Program-made: the position numbers and the translations under genes
In this document: positions 1 to 9,596 of the stretch, one piece after another
Layout of the letters: each line of letters starts with the position of its first letter
Numbering within the stretch: position 1 is the first letter of the stretch
NCBI GenBank assembly: GCA_015075185.1
Contig: JABTUW010000004.1
Span: 620,001 to 684,000, forward strand
DNA length: 64,000 nt
Origin: Anaerolineales bacterium
GTDB taxonomy: Bacteria; Chloroflexota; Anaerolineae; 4572-78; J111
Reading direction: 5' to 3'
Notes under the pieces: model-generated
Database searches by the model: none
The model's input: the letters and a program-made list of their open reading frames with translations, nothing else
Told to the model about the DNA's origin: nothing

Positions 1-394
1 TGCTTTGCAACACGATCAGTTGCCCGCGATGCAAGCGCGGAGCAATACCGGTAGCCGCCTGGCGAACATAGGTTAGGTCGGGTGCTTTCATCGAGTCAAA
101 CGGGGTGGGGACGCAGATAAAAACAACGTCAATTTCATACAAAACATTGTAATTGGTGGTTGCGGTGAGCAGGTTTGCTACGGTTAGCGCGGCAACGTCG
201 CTTGATGGCACGTCGGGGATATAGCTAGAGCCGCTGTTGAGGGCGTCAACTTTAGCCTGGCTGGCATCCAGCCCGGTAACATAATAACCAGATTTGGCCA
301 GGCCGGTGGCCAGAGGCAGGCCGACATAACCCAGGCCAATCACACCGACGCTGGCAGATTTATCTTTGATTTTGGTTAGTAGCTGGTCGTACAT
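1..394 (-). CDS. Nucleotide-sugar dehydrogenase, WbpA-like (partial, N-terminal part)
   Basis: Only the first 131 codons lie in the window; the gene runs off the left edge. The translation begins MYDQLLTKIK and carries the Rossmann NAD-binding signature GVIGLGYVGLPLA at about residues 17-29, followed by VVFICVPTPFD, which is typical of the UDP-glucose/GDP-mannose dehydrogenase family and closest to the UDP-GlcNAc/UDP-ManNAc 6-dehydrogenase branch (WbpA/WecC). Family enzymes oxidise C6 of a UDP-sugar to a uronate using two NAD. The ATG at 394 is 21 nt after the stop of the upstream ligase gene, so it is the current end of the polysaccharide operon. With the WbpB-, WbpE- and WbpD-like genes at 10.8-13.6 kb it would supply the first step of a diacetamido-uronic acid pathway. 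Substrate specificity cannot be read from this fragment. Confidence 0.85.
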   Translation of the reverse strand, partial: MYDQLLTKIKDKSASVGVIGLGYVGLPLATGLAKSGYYVTGLDASQAKVDALNSGSSYIPDVPSSDVAALTVANLLTATTNYNVLYEIDVVFICVPTPFDSMKAPDLTYVRQAATGIAPRLHRGQLIVLQS

Positions 395-415
395 CGAGGA
401 AATCTTCTCCAAAAT

Positions 416-3400
416 TTAACCGGCGTTGGCTAAACGGCTTTCGATATCGCTGATAAATTCTTCCCAATTGGCGGCCTCTGCGGCTGGGGCAAGGGTTTGG
501 GCCTGCTTGGCTGCGTTGAGAGCTTCCTGCAACTGCCCTTTTTGCTGGTACAAAATTGCCAGGTTTTTCAGGCTGTCATAATCTTCTGGTTTTTGTTGCA
601 GCACCAGCTGGTTCGCCTGAATAGCTTCATCTACGCGGCCTTGCTGCGCGTAAATAAAGGCTAAAGCGCTGTTGGCCTCAATATCATTGGGATTGATTTG
701 CAAAAGGCGCTGGTAGAGGGAGAGAGCTTGGTCGAATTGTTTGAGGCCCAGGTAAAGATTGCCCAACTCACGGAGCGTTCGATCTGACTCATCCCCAAGG
801 GTGACAGCTTGCTGAATAAATGGGATGGCCTGTTCGGGTTTGCCTTGCAGGTTGTAAGCATGCCCAATTGCCCATTTCAAGGTCGTATCGGTGGGCCTTT
901 CCAGGGCGGCCTGCTGCATGGCTTCCAGCAGACTACCCATTTTACCGGCCGAGACGTAGAAATTAAAGCGTTGATCTACAAATTGATCAAAAACATCACT
1001 CGCTAGGGTGATGGCTTTACTATGAGCTTTGAGAGCTTCGTCAACATTCTGCATAGCGGCGTAAGTATCGCCCAGCAGCACCCAGGTGGGGGGATACTTG
1101 GGGTCAATCGAGATGGAGGCTTGCAGGCGTTCCACCGCTTTAGAATAGTCAGCCAAAATATAATAGGTCTGCGCCCACAAGTTGTGGTAAATAACGTTAG
1201 AAGGGGCCAGAATTGTCGCTTTTTCAAAGTAGTTCAAGGCATCCTGAAACCGTGCCCGGTCGAAAACCTGGCCGAGGGTGAAATAATAACGGCCCATATT
1301 GCCGGTGTTGTCCGGGTTGTAGCCATTAATGCGGCGGGCTTCCAGGGCGATGCGCTCACCCTCTTTCCAGGCCGCCTCGCGTTGAGGCTGTTCAATGCGA
1401 TTATCCTGGGCCATCAACTGATAATCAAGGGCTAACATCAGGTAGTAAAAGTCCTCGTCACTGTCAATGGAGCGACCTTTTTCGTGCAGGGCAATGGCCT
1501 CATTCCACTGGCCGCTGCTGCGATAACGTTCCCCTTCTTTTAGGTAAATATCAGCCCGAACGACATCAATATTTTTGAACCAAATCACGGCGATCACAGC
1601 CAAAGCCAGAGGCGGGTAAAGCCACCAATTTTCGGACCGCCAAAACGGCAGCCGTTTGGTTTGGCCCCACGACAGAATTACCGCAAAGAGCACCATCAGG
1701 AGGAAGAGGAATATGTAAAAAAGAACGAGGCCATTCGTCAGGATATCAGCCGCGGCGATGACATCGGTCAGACTCGCTATCGTAACTCGCTGCCCAAATT
1801 GAATTTGATGGGCCAGTGTGTAGAAAAAGAAGTAACTCAAAGAGATAACCGCATAAAGCGCCGTGGCCCGAAGCCAACTAATCGGGCGATCGTTACCGGC
1901 CCGCCGGACCGCTAAATCCGAGAGGGCAATCGCCAGCCCAACCAGCCAGGTGATGACCAGCATCCAGAGCAGGCTCATACTATCCTGATTGCCGGCAGTG
2001 AATTGAAATTGGGGCGTAAAAAAGTCAAACGCCAGGACCATCAAAATGATAGCCATCACCAGGCCCTGGCCCCCTACCCAGGTGTCTAACGTTTCACCCC
2101 GGGTCAGGGCTTCACGGGCTTTACCTTGATTCACAGAGGCAGTCACAGCAGACCGCTTGGTGAGGGCAGCTTTACGCTGCCGGTTTCTGCGTTGTCGCCG
2201 GGTTTCGTAAGCGGCTTCTTCCGCCGGTGCCGCTTCTGTGGCTGCGACTGCTTCGCTTGGCTCTATTTCTCTGACCGGCTCGTTCAAACTCTGAGACAGC
2301 GGCTGCGCCATGCGTGATAACGCCACCAGCAAACCGGCGTAGATCCAATAATAAGTATAAGTGGCGGCGATGGAGAAGACGAAGTGAACCTCGATAAAGT
2401 GGCCGATCAAAGCGCCCAGCAGGCCGATTAACAGGATGGCGTAGCTGAAAGTCTGGAGCTGATTGCCTGGGCTGTCGGGTTGAGAGATAAACCCTTGCCA
2501 AATTAGGTGAATGACCACTCCGGCGATCAGGCCAAAGGGCAGACCCAACGGGGTAAAGGTCATGCCGCCATCGGCAAGATAGGCAGTGGCCGCCCCAGCG
2601 ATACCGCCCAGGATAAGCAGCACGATCAGACGCCGTTTTGCTGCCATATTGGGCGTCCAGCCGAGCCAATTGAGGACGTAGTAAAACAGGCTGATCATCA
2701 GAAAATAAAAAGCTAAAAAGCCCAAAACGCCGGTGATGACCAGGCTGTCCATTGTTTCGTTGTGGGAGCGGTCGGCAGAACTCCCCCGATTCTCTACATA
2801 GGCCAGCTCCGGGGGGTAGACGTAGGCAAAGGCATTAAACATGGATTCGGGGCCATAACCAAGGATGGGTCTAATGGCATTAAACCGGTCCGGCGGGGCG
2901 ATATCATCGCCAGGGATGCCCAGAGGCGGATGAGGGGCGACTAGCCGCATCGCTGCATCCCAGATGAGTACCCGAACTTTGCCTGTGCCTTCTGTTTCGA
3001 TCACATTGCTGAGGCGGTCTACATAGGGCAGCCCGCGCAGGGGGTCCAGATAGGGGTCCAGGCTGGTGCCACGCAGGTTTAACGCGACCACAAAACCGAT
3101 GGCCAGCACAGCCAGGGCAAACCAACTGAGCCAGACCCAGCGCCAGCCGGTATCGCTGGCGACCACAAAAATGTATAAACCAAAGAAGCCAAGCATACCG
3201 CCAATAGCCGCGCCGAGAAGCGGCACCATCTCCCCTTGATAGTTCAGGGCAGTCAGGAGGTTTTGTAAGACCAGTCCAATCAAAAAACCAAGTCCCCCTC
3301 CCGCAGCAGAAGCAATCCCCAGCGGGCCTAACAAACCCAGGCCCAGGCCAACTTCCTTGAGCGAGAGACGGCTTCGATCGGAATGCTGCTGGCGAAGCAG

Positions 3401-4204
3401 TAAGAAGATGAGCAAGCCCATCACAAAAACAGCCCCCAGGATGCCCAGCATGGGGCCGCGGCTTTGGCTGAAAATGATGGTGATGATTTGGATAGCCAGA
3501 GTAAAGATGTAAACTGCGGCCAGAATCGTGTGCCCCCAGGAAGCGTGTTCCTCCTTGATGATGGCGGTCATGGACTGGATGAGGCGAATTAGGGTAAGCG
3601 GGACAACCATGATCAGGTACGAGGCGACAAAGATGGCATTGCCCATGTTGGCAGCCACGCGGGTGGTCACATCGCCAGCCCAGGGTAGGGGGTCAAGTCC
3701 ATACTTTTGCACAATACCATACAGGCTGATGGGAACGCTGGTGACAATAATGGTCGTAATCAGCCGTTCGACCTGCTCCTGGGTGCGTAAATTGCCGGCA
3801 ATCAGGGCGAAGATGACCATGTAGGAGAGGGCCGAGTAAGTGCCTTGCATACGCTGGTAGGAGCCCCACAGACTCACGGTGGGGGTAAGGGAAAAAATGG
3901 TGCTAATCAAATAGACAAGAATCAGGATCGCGGTTGGCAGAAAGAGGGGAATTTTGAGCCACTGCCGTACCCGCTCACCTATAGATAAGCCCGTCTCACC
4001 TGGGTCGCTCATCCCTTTCTCAATAACTGAAATCAGCCAGGCCAGGATCATGACGAGAACAAGGGAACGAAGCAGAGTAATTTTGTCAGGCTCAAAGGTG
4101 CGCGCAGAATAAATGTTGAAATAAAGCGGGACGGTAATGACCGCGGCCAGCCAGCCCGCCTCGATTATCTTGTCACAAAAAGTGGAGAGCTTTGTCTTAT
4201 TCAA
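416..4204 (-). CDS. O-antigen ligase/polymerase (Wzy/WaaL-type) fused to C-terminal TPR domain
   Basis: A 1,262-residue polytopic membrane protein. Residues ~15-640 hold about a dozen hydrophobic segments with a long extracytoplasmic loop (~395-480), as in O-antigen ligase/polymerase proteins that join or polymerise lipid-linked glycans on the outer face of the membrane. A charged Arg/Lys-rich patch (~665-690) is followed by about six more membrane segments and then, from ~885 to the end, by many tetratricopeptide repeats (for example GQWNEAIALHEKGRSID, GRVDEAIQANQLVLQQKPED). The length is roughly three times that of a simple Wzy; ligase-TPR fusions are seen in Chloroflexota and other non-model phyla. 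The start is a TTG at 4204 preceded by AAAGGA at good spacing; there is no competing ATG. It lies 73 nt after a glycosyltransferase gene. Whether it polymerises repeats or attaches glycan to protein cannot be decided. Confidence 0.85.
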   Translation of the reverse strand: MNKTKLSTFCDKIIEAGWLAAVITVPLYFNIYSARTFEPDKITLLRSLVLVMILAWLISVIEKGMSDPGETGLSIGERVRQWLKIPLFLPTAILILVYLISTIFSLTPTVSLWGSYQRMQGTYSALSYMVIFALIAGNLRTQEQVERLITTIIVTSVPISLYGIVQKYGLDPLPWAGDVTTRVAANMGNAIFVASYLIMVVPLTLIRLIQSMTAIIKEEHASWGHTILAAVYIFTLAIQIITIIFSQSRGPMLGILGAVFVMGLLIFLLLRQQHSDRSRLSLKEVGLGLGLLGPLGIASAAGGGLGFLIGLVLQNLLTALNYQGEMVPLLGAAIGGMLGFFGLYIFVVASDTGWRWVWLSWFALAVLAIGFVVALNLRGTSLDPYLDPLRGLPYVDRLSNVIETEGTGKVRVLIWDAAMRLVAPHPPLGIPGDDIAPPDRFNAIRPILGYGPESMFNAFAYVYPPELAYVENRGSSADRSHNETMDSLVITGVLGFLAFYFLMISLFYYVLNWLGWTPNMAAKRRLIVLLILGGIAGAATAYLADGGMTFTPLGLPFGLIAGVVIHLIWQGFISQPDSPGNQLQTFSYAILLIGLLGALIGHFIEVHFVFSIAATYTYYWIYAGLLVALSRMAQPLSQSLNEPVREIEPSEAVAATEAAPAEEAAYETRRQRRNRQRKAALTKRSAVTASVNQGKAREALTRGETLDTWVGGQGLVMAIILMVLAFDFFTPQFQFTAGNQDSMSLLWMLVITWLVGLAIALSDLAVRRAGNDRPISWLRATALYAVISLSYFFFYTLAHQIQFGQRVTIASLTDVIAAADILTNGLVLFYIFLFLLMVLFAVILSWGQTKRLPFWRSENWWLYPPLALAVIAVIWFKNIDVVRADIYLKEGERYRSSGQWNEAIALHEKGRSIDSDEDFYYLMLALDYQLMAQDNRIEQPQREAAWKEGERIALEARRINGYNPDNTGNMGRYYFTLGQVFDRARFQDALNYFEKATILAPSNVIYHNLWAQTYYILADYSKAVERLQASISIDPKYPPTWVLLGDTYAAMQNVDEALKAHSKAITLASDVFDQFVDQRFNFYVSAGKMGSLLEAMQQAALERPTDTTLKWAIGHAYNLQGKPEQAIPFIQQAVTLGDESDRTLRELGNLYLGLKQFDQALSLYQRLLQINPNDIEANSALAFIYAQQGRVDEAIQANQLVLQQKPEDYDSLKNLAILYQQKGQLQEALNAAKQAQTLAPAAEAANWEEFISDIESRLANAG

Positions 4205-4277
4205 TCTTTATTCCTTTGTAGGGCAGCCCAGCGGCGTAATGAATTCAGTGTGGAACTCCAATATCATAACCTGATTC

Positions 4278-5531
4278 CTAACGAAAATCAATTAATTCGG
4301 TGATTAACTGGTGATACTGCTGAGCCACCGCCCGGCGAGAATTATGCGACACGACGTAGTCGCGGCCTAGTTGTTGTTTTTGCTTAAGTTCGTCGCGGTG
4401 GTGATAGGCATATTCGATGGCTGCGGTCAGGGCCGGGGCATCTTCTGGGGGAACAGCCCAGCCACAATGAGCATTTTCCACAATCCAGGCCAATTCCGAA
4501 TCTGTTTCGGCAGCAACAATGACCGGCCGACCAGCGGCCATAATTTCATAAATCTTGGAAGGAAAGGTTTCTTGAGCCATGCCAGGCTTCATCGGCACCA
4601 AACAGAGAGCAGCGCTGCCGTAGATTTGCTGCATGCGCGAGCGGTGTTGATAGGGTAATAGTGTAACATTTTTGATCTGCTTTTGGGCCAGTTCCCCTTC
4701 GAGCCAGGTCCAGCGCGCCCCCCCCCCGACAATCACAAAATGCAGGTCTGATAAATGGGCCAGGTTTTGCGCCGCGGTCAGCATGGCTTCAAAACTCTGG
4801 GTCAGGCCGACATTACCGGCATAAAGCACCACGAATTTACCATCCAAATTGTGCGCCGTTGAGAATTCATTGGGACACATACCTGGCTGCATGAATTCCG
4901 TATCTACAAAATTGGAAATCACTCGCATTTTGTCAGCCGGAACATCTTTAACCAATAGCGCCCGGCGAAACCACTCTGAGATAACCGTAATCATTCGGGC
5001 GCGGTCGTAGATAAAAATCTCCAACCATTCCATAAAGCGAATGACCCGCCGATTACGCAATACGCCCAATCTGACGGCAACATCAGGGTAAACTTCTTGC
5101 ACATTGTAAATGTAGGGCGCTCGCTGCAACAGGCCCAGGAGCCAGGCTTGCAGGCCAATCGTCAACGGCGGCGAAGGGACCAGCAGGACATCCGGTTTCT
5201 TGACCAGCCACCATCCGGCCAGCGTACCCAGTATATGGAAGCGCAGGTAGTCAAAAGCCCTGGCCCAAACGCGGCTGCCCTTCGGTGCGACCTGCACATG
5301 CAGGACCCGAATGCCGTTGAGCTCGCTTTCCTGGAGCCACTGTCCCCAGTAGGGTCGCAAGGGCTGTTTGACCAACGACTCTGGCAGCGGGTTGTAGTGG
5401 GGCGTAGTTGTGACCACGGTCACCTGGTGACCGTAGGTCTGCCGGAGATCCTGGGCCAGTTCGGACATCAATGAGGCAGTCGAGAGGCTATCTGGCGTAA
5501 AGAAATATGACAGGAATAAGATGTGGGCCAT
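4278..5531 (-). CDS. GT4-family glycosyltransferase, WbuB/WcaI-like
   Basis: 417 residues with the GT-B architecture of family 4. The N-terminus MAHILFLSYFFTPD and the early motif VVTTTPHYN match the WbuB/WcaI branch involved in colanic acid and O-antigen assembly. A nucleotide-sugar-binding C-domain contains LLYAGNVGLTQ-type sequence (VVLYAGNVG at ~237) and the retaining-enzyme segment FPSKIYEIMAAGRPVI at ~325-340, where the E(x7)E-type motif is expected. It is a cytoplasmic retaining glycosyltransferase adding one sugar to the lipid-linked repeat. The preceding gene (epimerase) stops 3 nt upstream, so the two are surely co-transcribed. Donor sugar unknown. Confidence 0.9.
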   Translation of the reverse strand: MAHILFLSYFFTPDSLSTASLMSELAQDLRQTYGHQVTVVTTTPHYNPLPESLVKQPLRPYWGQWLQESELNGIRVLHVQVAPKGSRVWARAFDYLRFHILGTLAGWWLVKKPDVLLVPSPPLTIGLQAWLLGLLQRAPYIYNVQEVYPDVAVRLGVLRNRRVIRFMEWLEIFIYDRARMITVISEWFRRALLVKDVPADKMRVISNFVDTEFMQPGMCPNEFSTAHNLDGKFVVLYAGNVGLTQSFEAMLTAAQNLAHLSDLHFVIVGGGARWTWLEGELAQKQIKNVTLLPYQHRSRMQQIYGSAALCLVPMKPGMAQETFPSKIYEIMAAGRPVIVAAETDSELAWIVENAHCGWAVPPEDAPALTAAIEYAYHHRDELKQKQQLGRDYVVSHNSRRAVAQQYHQLITELIDFR

Positions 5532-5534
5532 AGG

Positions 5535-6611
5535 TTATTTTGCCGCTGTAGTCCAGCGTTCGCTATTTTTGTGATAAATGTCTTCCAGAAGCTGGCGCAG
5601 GTTATATTGCTGTCGCCACTCCGGGTAATGAGCTTGAAATTTGCGGATATCGCTGATGTACCAGATGTGGTCGCCACTGCGATTGGCCTCCGTGTAGGTC
5701 CATTTCAATTTTTTGCCGCTAATTTCTTCGCATAGAGAGATTGCTTCCATCATGGAACAATTACTGTACCGTGACCCGCCCATGTTGTAAACCTCGCCTA
5801 TACGCGGAGCCTGAAACACATGCTGAAAGGCCGAAACCAGATCGGCGCTATGGATATTATCACGCACCTGCTTGCCTTTGTAACCATAAACGGTGTAGGG
5901 AGTGCCGGTGCAGACGCACTTCATCAAATAAGCTAAAAAGCCATGCAGCGCAGTCCCGGAATGGTTGGGGCCGGTCAAACAGCCGCCCCGGAATACGGCT
6001 GTTTGTATGTCAAAGTAGCGGCCGTACTCCTGCACTAAAATATCAGCAGCGACTTTTGATGCGCCAAACAGCGAGTGTTTGGATGTATCAATACTCATGC
6101 CTTCATCAATGCCGATAAAAAAAGGATGGTTTTCCTCAATCTCCCAGCGCGTCTCCCGTTCAACCAGGGGCAGCCGGTTGGGCGTATCCCCATAAACTTT
6201 GTTGGTCGAGGTAAAAATAAATACAGCTTTGGGACAGAATTGCCGGGCGGCTTCAAGTAAGATGAGAGTACCGTTGGCATTAACCGTAAAATCGGTCAGG
6301 GGATCACGGGCGGCCCAATCATGGGAGGGCTGAGCAGCAGTATGAATAACCAGCTCAATATTCGCTCCGTATGTTTTGAAAAGCCGCTCCATAGCCGCCT
6401 GGTCCCGAATATCGGCATTCTCGTGGTGATATCGTTGGGGAAAACGGCGCTGAAGCGCCTCTCGGTTCCAGGCGGTCGAGGCTTCTGCCCCAAAAAATGT
6501 CTGGCGCATGTCATTGTCAATGCCGACCACCTCAAACCCCAACTCACAAAAGTAATGAGCCGCTTCAGAACCGATGAGGCCGGCTGAACCGGTGATGATG
6601 GCAATGGTCAT
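5535..6611 (-). CDS. NAD-dependent epimerase, CDP-paratose/tyvelose 2-epimerase-like
   Basis: 358-residue extended SDR. The N-terminal TGSAGLIGSEA (7-17) is the glycine-rich NAD site, and FTSTNKVYGD (~132-141), GGCLTGPNHSG and YTVYGYKGKQVRDN are characteristic of the CDP-tyvelose/paratose 2-epimerase (RfbE-like) subfamily found in polysaccharide clusters. Family members epimerise C2 through a 2-keto intermediate. At the place of the usual SDR YxxxK the sequence reads SLFGASK, so a Phe stands where the Tyr is expected while the Lys is kept. I believe this is common in the subfamily, but it makes the exact reaction uncertain. The ATG at 6611 begins directly with the Rossmann strand. It lies between a methyltransferase and a glycosyltransferase in the operon. 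No CDP-sugar synthase is visible nearby. Confidence 0.8.
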   Translation of the reverse strand: MTIAIITGSAGLIGSEAAHYFCELGFEVVGIDNDMRQTFFGAEASTAWNREALQRRFPQRYHHENADIRDQAAMERLFKTYGANIELVIHTAAQPSHDWAARDPLTDFTVNANGTLILLEAARQFCPKAVFIFTSTNKVYGDTPNRLPLVERETRWEIEENHPFFIGIDEGMSIDTSKHSLFGASKVAADILVQEYGRYFDIQTAVFRGGCLTGPNHSGTALHGFLAYLMKCVCTGTPYTVYGYKGKQVRDNIHSADLVSAFQHVFQAPRIGEVYNMGGSRYSNCSMMEAISLCEEISGKKLKWTYTEANRSGDHIWYISDIRKFQAHYPEWRQQYNLRQLLEDIYHKNSERWTTAAK

Positions 6612-6650
6612 AATTAATAACTCCCGATTTGATCTCAGAAAAAATCCGGC

Positions 6651-7499
6651 TTACCCCTTGGGAAAGGCTACACCTATGCCTGCGCCGAAATACCAGTGAG
6701 TCTTTGGTTTTTCCTGAAAAAATAAAAATTTGCGGTGAGTCATCTGGGCAAACTTAAATAATTCATCACCACAATGGGCGTTGTCACCAATAATTATGGC
6801 GTTATCAGCTAATTTGTCGGCAACTATCTTGTATTCGTTCATTTCATACGTGGCGGAATGATCGCTGTCGTTGATGAAGAGATCAATTGGGCTGGATAAG
6901 CCCTTGAGTGTCTCAATAGAGTCGCCGTACAAAATCCGACCATACTGGTTGTAAGGCGTTTGTAGTAAATAGCCCGCCTTTGGATTTATATCCGTACCGT
7001 ACATATAACCTGGGCAGCCTTCCTCAGTATTTTTCATCAACGCAGCAGTTATAACACAAGAGCCAAGTCCTTTGTCAACTCCGGTTTCGATAACCAGCTT
7101 GGGTTTTGTGGCTCTGACAAAAGCGTACCAGCCCAGGCGGCGGCCATAGCGTGCTTTAGGATCGGCTACATATCGTTCACCGCTCAAATGGGTCAGTTTT
7201 TCAATATGGATTCTGAGGTTTTCGTCCTGCTCCAATTCGGCAATGTAGGCCCTAATGCGCTCAATTTCAACGCCGGTAACGACAGCTACAAATGCAGCCA
7301 GATATTCTTTGTTCAGATCGTCAAGGTCGTAGGTGAAGTTGGTGTATTCTCTGGAGCGAATGGACCAGGAGAGGATGTTTTTTATTGGCTCATAATAATA
7401 TGAAGAGGCAATCTTTAAACGGTAGGGAATGAGAATGATTCTGCCCAAAGCAGAACTCTCCAAAAAGTTTCTTAGTTTTGCCCTACTTACTCTATCCAT
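6651..7499 (-). CDS. Class I SAM-dependent methyltransferase (Methyltransf_24 type)
   Basis: About 282 residues. An N-terminal region without clear similarity (~1-110) precedes a Rossmann methyltransferase core: motif I VIETGVDKGLGSCV, acidic strand YGTDINPKA, and DLFINDSDHSATYE, the pattern of the Methyltransf_24/CmcI-like families often found in O-antigen and glycopeptidolipid clusters. It probably O- or N-methylates a sugar residue. The ATG at 7499 (after AGAG, spacing about 10) is preferred; a TTG two codons upstream is also possible. Together with the next methyltransferase it forms an AT-richer patch than the flanking glycosyltransferase genes, which hints at separate acquisition. Confidence 0.78.
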   Translation of the reverse strand: MDRVSRAKLRNFLESSALGRIILIPYRLKIASSYYYEPIKNILSWSIRSREYTNFTYDLDDLNKEYLAAFVAVVTGVEIERIRAYIAELEQDENLRIHIEKLTHLSGERYVADPKARYGRRLGWYAFVRATKPKLVIETGVDKGLGSCVITAALMKNTEEGCPGYMYGTDINPKAGYLLQTPYNQYGRILYGDSIETLKGLSSPIDLFINDSDHSATYEMNEYKIVADKLADNAIIIGDNAHCGDELFKFAQMTHRKFLFFQEKPKTHWYFGAGIGVAFPKG

Positions 7500-7519
7500 T
7501 ACCAAAAATCTCTATCTTA

Positions 7520-8347
7520 TCAAAATGGGTTATTTGCTGGCTTTGTGAGTATATAAAATACGCTAGTGGGTCTCAATTTGGCCAATACATTAGAGGCATG
7601 ATATTGGTTATTCCAGGCAAATAATTGGCACAACACTTGGTCAATGGCCAAGCAGCCCTTGGAATTATAAACTTCACTATTGGTAAAATATCTCAATCTG
7701 CTAGTAAGTGAAAACATACATTTTTTTTCATTGATGACTCTAAACCCTATAGTAGCAATCATCTGGCGAAAGATAGGGAGCGGAATGCCTCTCTCTCTTC
7801 TGGTTAGGCCCGGCCTTGTTTTACGCCAATCACCCATAGATACAATGGGTTCCCGTATTAGAATAAATCCACTTGGTTTCAAACAGCGATAAAATTCGCC
7901 AAGAACAGTATTAATATTAGCAATATGGTGAAGTACGCCAAAACAAGTGATCAGGTCAAAATAGTTGTCAGTAAAAGGTAAGGAACCATCAAAGTTTGGT
8001 TTTACATAAGTTATGGGATGGCCATTGATTTCCTGATTTCTCAAGACATCGGATGGCTCGGTGATGGTTATCCGGTCTATCTTTTCTAGAATCGGCTTCA
8101 ATTCATCCCCATAGGCGCTGCCAAAACCCAAAATATTGGGAAATTTCTGGTCAGGCAAGAAACGGTAGCCATATTGGTAATTTAGAACATGATAGGGATA
8201 TTGGTAATTTGCTCGATCTTTGGCCCCCATATTTGCATAAGCTTCTAACTCATCCTCAAACCATTCTTTTAACTCAGCGGGGGTAAAATCATCTCCATAT
8301 AATTTTTTACCGTTCAAATACTCTTGAATATTTTCATGCTTGGCCAT
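7520..8347 (-). CDS. Class I SAM-dependent methyltransferase (Methyltransf_11/25 type)
   Basis: 275 residues starting MAKHENIQEYL. The SAM-binding motif ILGFGSAYGDEL is followed by the acidic-loop strand ITITEPS, the motif IV/V segment DLITCFGVLHHIANI and FYRCLKPSGFILIREP, the standard signature of small-molecule methyltransferases. The acceptor is unknown; the context points to a sugar of the polysaccharide repeat or its terminal residue. The start at 8347 has a GGAG 9 nt upstream; a longer reading frame back to 8413 would overlap the preceding glycosyltransferase far more and has no ribosome site. As chosen, it overlaps that gene by 14 nt, consistent with translational coupling. Confidence 0.8.
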   Translation of the reverse strand: MAKHENIQEYLNGKKLYGDDFTPAELKEWFEDELEAYANMGAKDRANYQYPYHVLNYQYGYRFLPDQKFPNILGFGSAYGDELKPILEKIDRITITEPSDVLRNQEINGHPITYVKPNFDGSLPFTDNYFDLITCFGVLHHIANINTVLGEFYRCLKPSGFILIREPIVSMGDWRKTRPGLTRRERGIPLPIFRQMIATIGFRVINEKKCMFSLTSRLRYFTNSEVYNSKGCLAIDQVLCQLFAWNNQYHASNVLAKLRPTSVFYILTKPANNPF

Positions 8348-9575
8348 GGTCTCTATCTCCGGATATTTCAAGCAAGATTTTCTCCCACAGGTCAATGTGC
8401 TTTTCATAAGCAAAGCGCTGTTTGAAGAGATGTAAGCCCTTCTGAGCTAGCTGCAGGCGTTTTTGGGGACTCTGTTGTAGTTCTATGATCGCTGCTACGA
8501 TGGAGGTAGGGGTGGCTTCGTCCAAAAGCAGGGCGGTTTGATGGCTAACCGTCGTCGGAATCTCGCCGACTTTGGTTGTAATTACGGCGCAACCGCTGGC
8601 CAACGCTTCCAATACAGCTATCGGCTGGGCCTCAACTCTGTACTGGCTGGGCAAGATAAAAATCTGCGCCTCTTGAAATAGCGACTCTTTAGCTTTACCC
8701 TCTGCTCCATTAATCCACCGTAACCGTACCTGCGGAGATTGGTTGATGAGATGTATCTGGCTTTCAAGCCAACTCCTGGCAATGATGCGTGTTGGAAAGC
8801 GGCAGTCTGACCCCATTACTGTAATTTTGCCACATAGGATTGCCTCAACAGGAAATGTAGCTTGAGCGGCCAACTGGCCGATGGCTTCAACGAATTCAGG
8901 ATAACCTTTAGTCTCAATCAGACTGCTAAGATATAGGATTCTCAAGGGTTGTGCAGCCGAAATAACATGCTTATTTTGACATTCTTGTTCGGTAATAGGA
9001 GCTATCAAGCAACTGTTATCTATTTGGATTACTTTTTCAGGTCTTATACCGAATCGGGCTAACCGATCTTTTTGTCTTGGTCCCAGAACAGTGACATAAC
9101 GAACAGTCTTGGCTATTTGGCGTAGCAATCGCGTCTCTACAGATTGATCATTCCAACTCATAAACACATTGCCGTGCAACGATACAATTGCCTGAGTCTG
9201 GCGGTAAGGGGCAAGAACGCTTCTAACCAGCAGTGGAAAGCCGTCACGCAACAAGGCAAAACAAGTTTGGCCGAGATTCACATGCAATATCTCCGATCCC
9301 AGGGCTAACCGCAATCCTTTCAACCACGCACTTAGTAGGCGTAACGTTAACATTAGCCTTTCACCTACCTCGCTGCTCCAACTGGACGCACTCACCCGAT
9401 CCAAAACCGGGGTCTGGATGACCTCTACTGACCAGCCCCGTTGACGTAGCCCCATCATTAGCATCTCTGAGGCAAAGCGTTGCCCGGAAAAACCATGGCC
9501 GCTACCATAGATAAAATGGATTTTGTGCATAACTCTGACTGGTTTGGCTGGAGATGAGAGGGTTACCAAAATCAT
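8334..9575 (-). CDS. GT4-family glycosyltransferase
   Basis: About 413 residues. The N-domain begins IHFIYGSGHGFSGQRFASEML, the glycine-rich acceptor-side loop of GT-B enzymes. The C-domain has LRILYLSSLIETKGYPEFVEAI (donor-binding strand) and the retaining GT4 signature FILPSQYRVEAQPIAVLEALASGCAVI with the E(x7)E pattern. It is expected to be cytoplasmic and membrane-associated, transferring a sugar to the lipid-linked repeat. Start uncertain: the ATG at 9575 has AAGG 5-6 nt upstream, while an internal ATG at 9530 (MHKIHFIYG) fits the domain better but has a poor ribosome site. It overlaps the downstream methyltransferase. Confidence 0.85.
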   Translation of the reverse strand: MILVTLSSPAKPVRVMHKIHFIYGSGHGFSGQRFASEMLMMGLRQRGWSVEVIQTPVLDRVSASSWSSEVGERLMLTLRLLSAWLKGLRLALGSEILHVNLGQTCFALLRDGFPLLVRSVLAPYRQTQAIVSLHGNVFMSWNDQSVETRLLRQIAKTVRYVTVLGPRQKDRLARFGIRPEKVIQIDNSCLIAPITEQECQNKHVISAAQPLRILYLSSLIETKGYPEFVEAIGQLAAQATFPVEAILCGKITVMGSDCRFPTRIIARSWLESQIHLINQSPQVRLRWINGAEGKAKESLFQEAQIFILPSQYRVEAQPIAVLEALASGCAVITTKVGEIPTTVSHQTALLLDEATPTSIVAAIIELQQSPQKRLQLAQKGLHLFKQRFAYEKHIDLWEKILLEISGDRDHGQA

Positions 9576-9596
9576 CAGTACCTTAAATGGTAAAGC

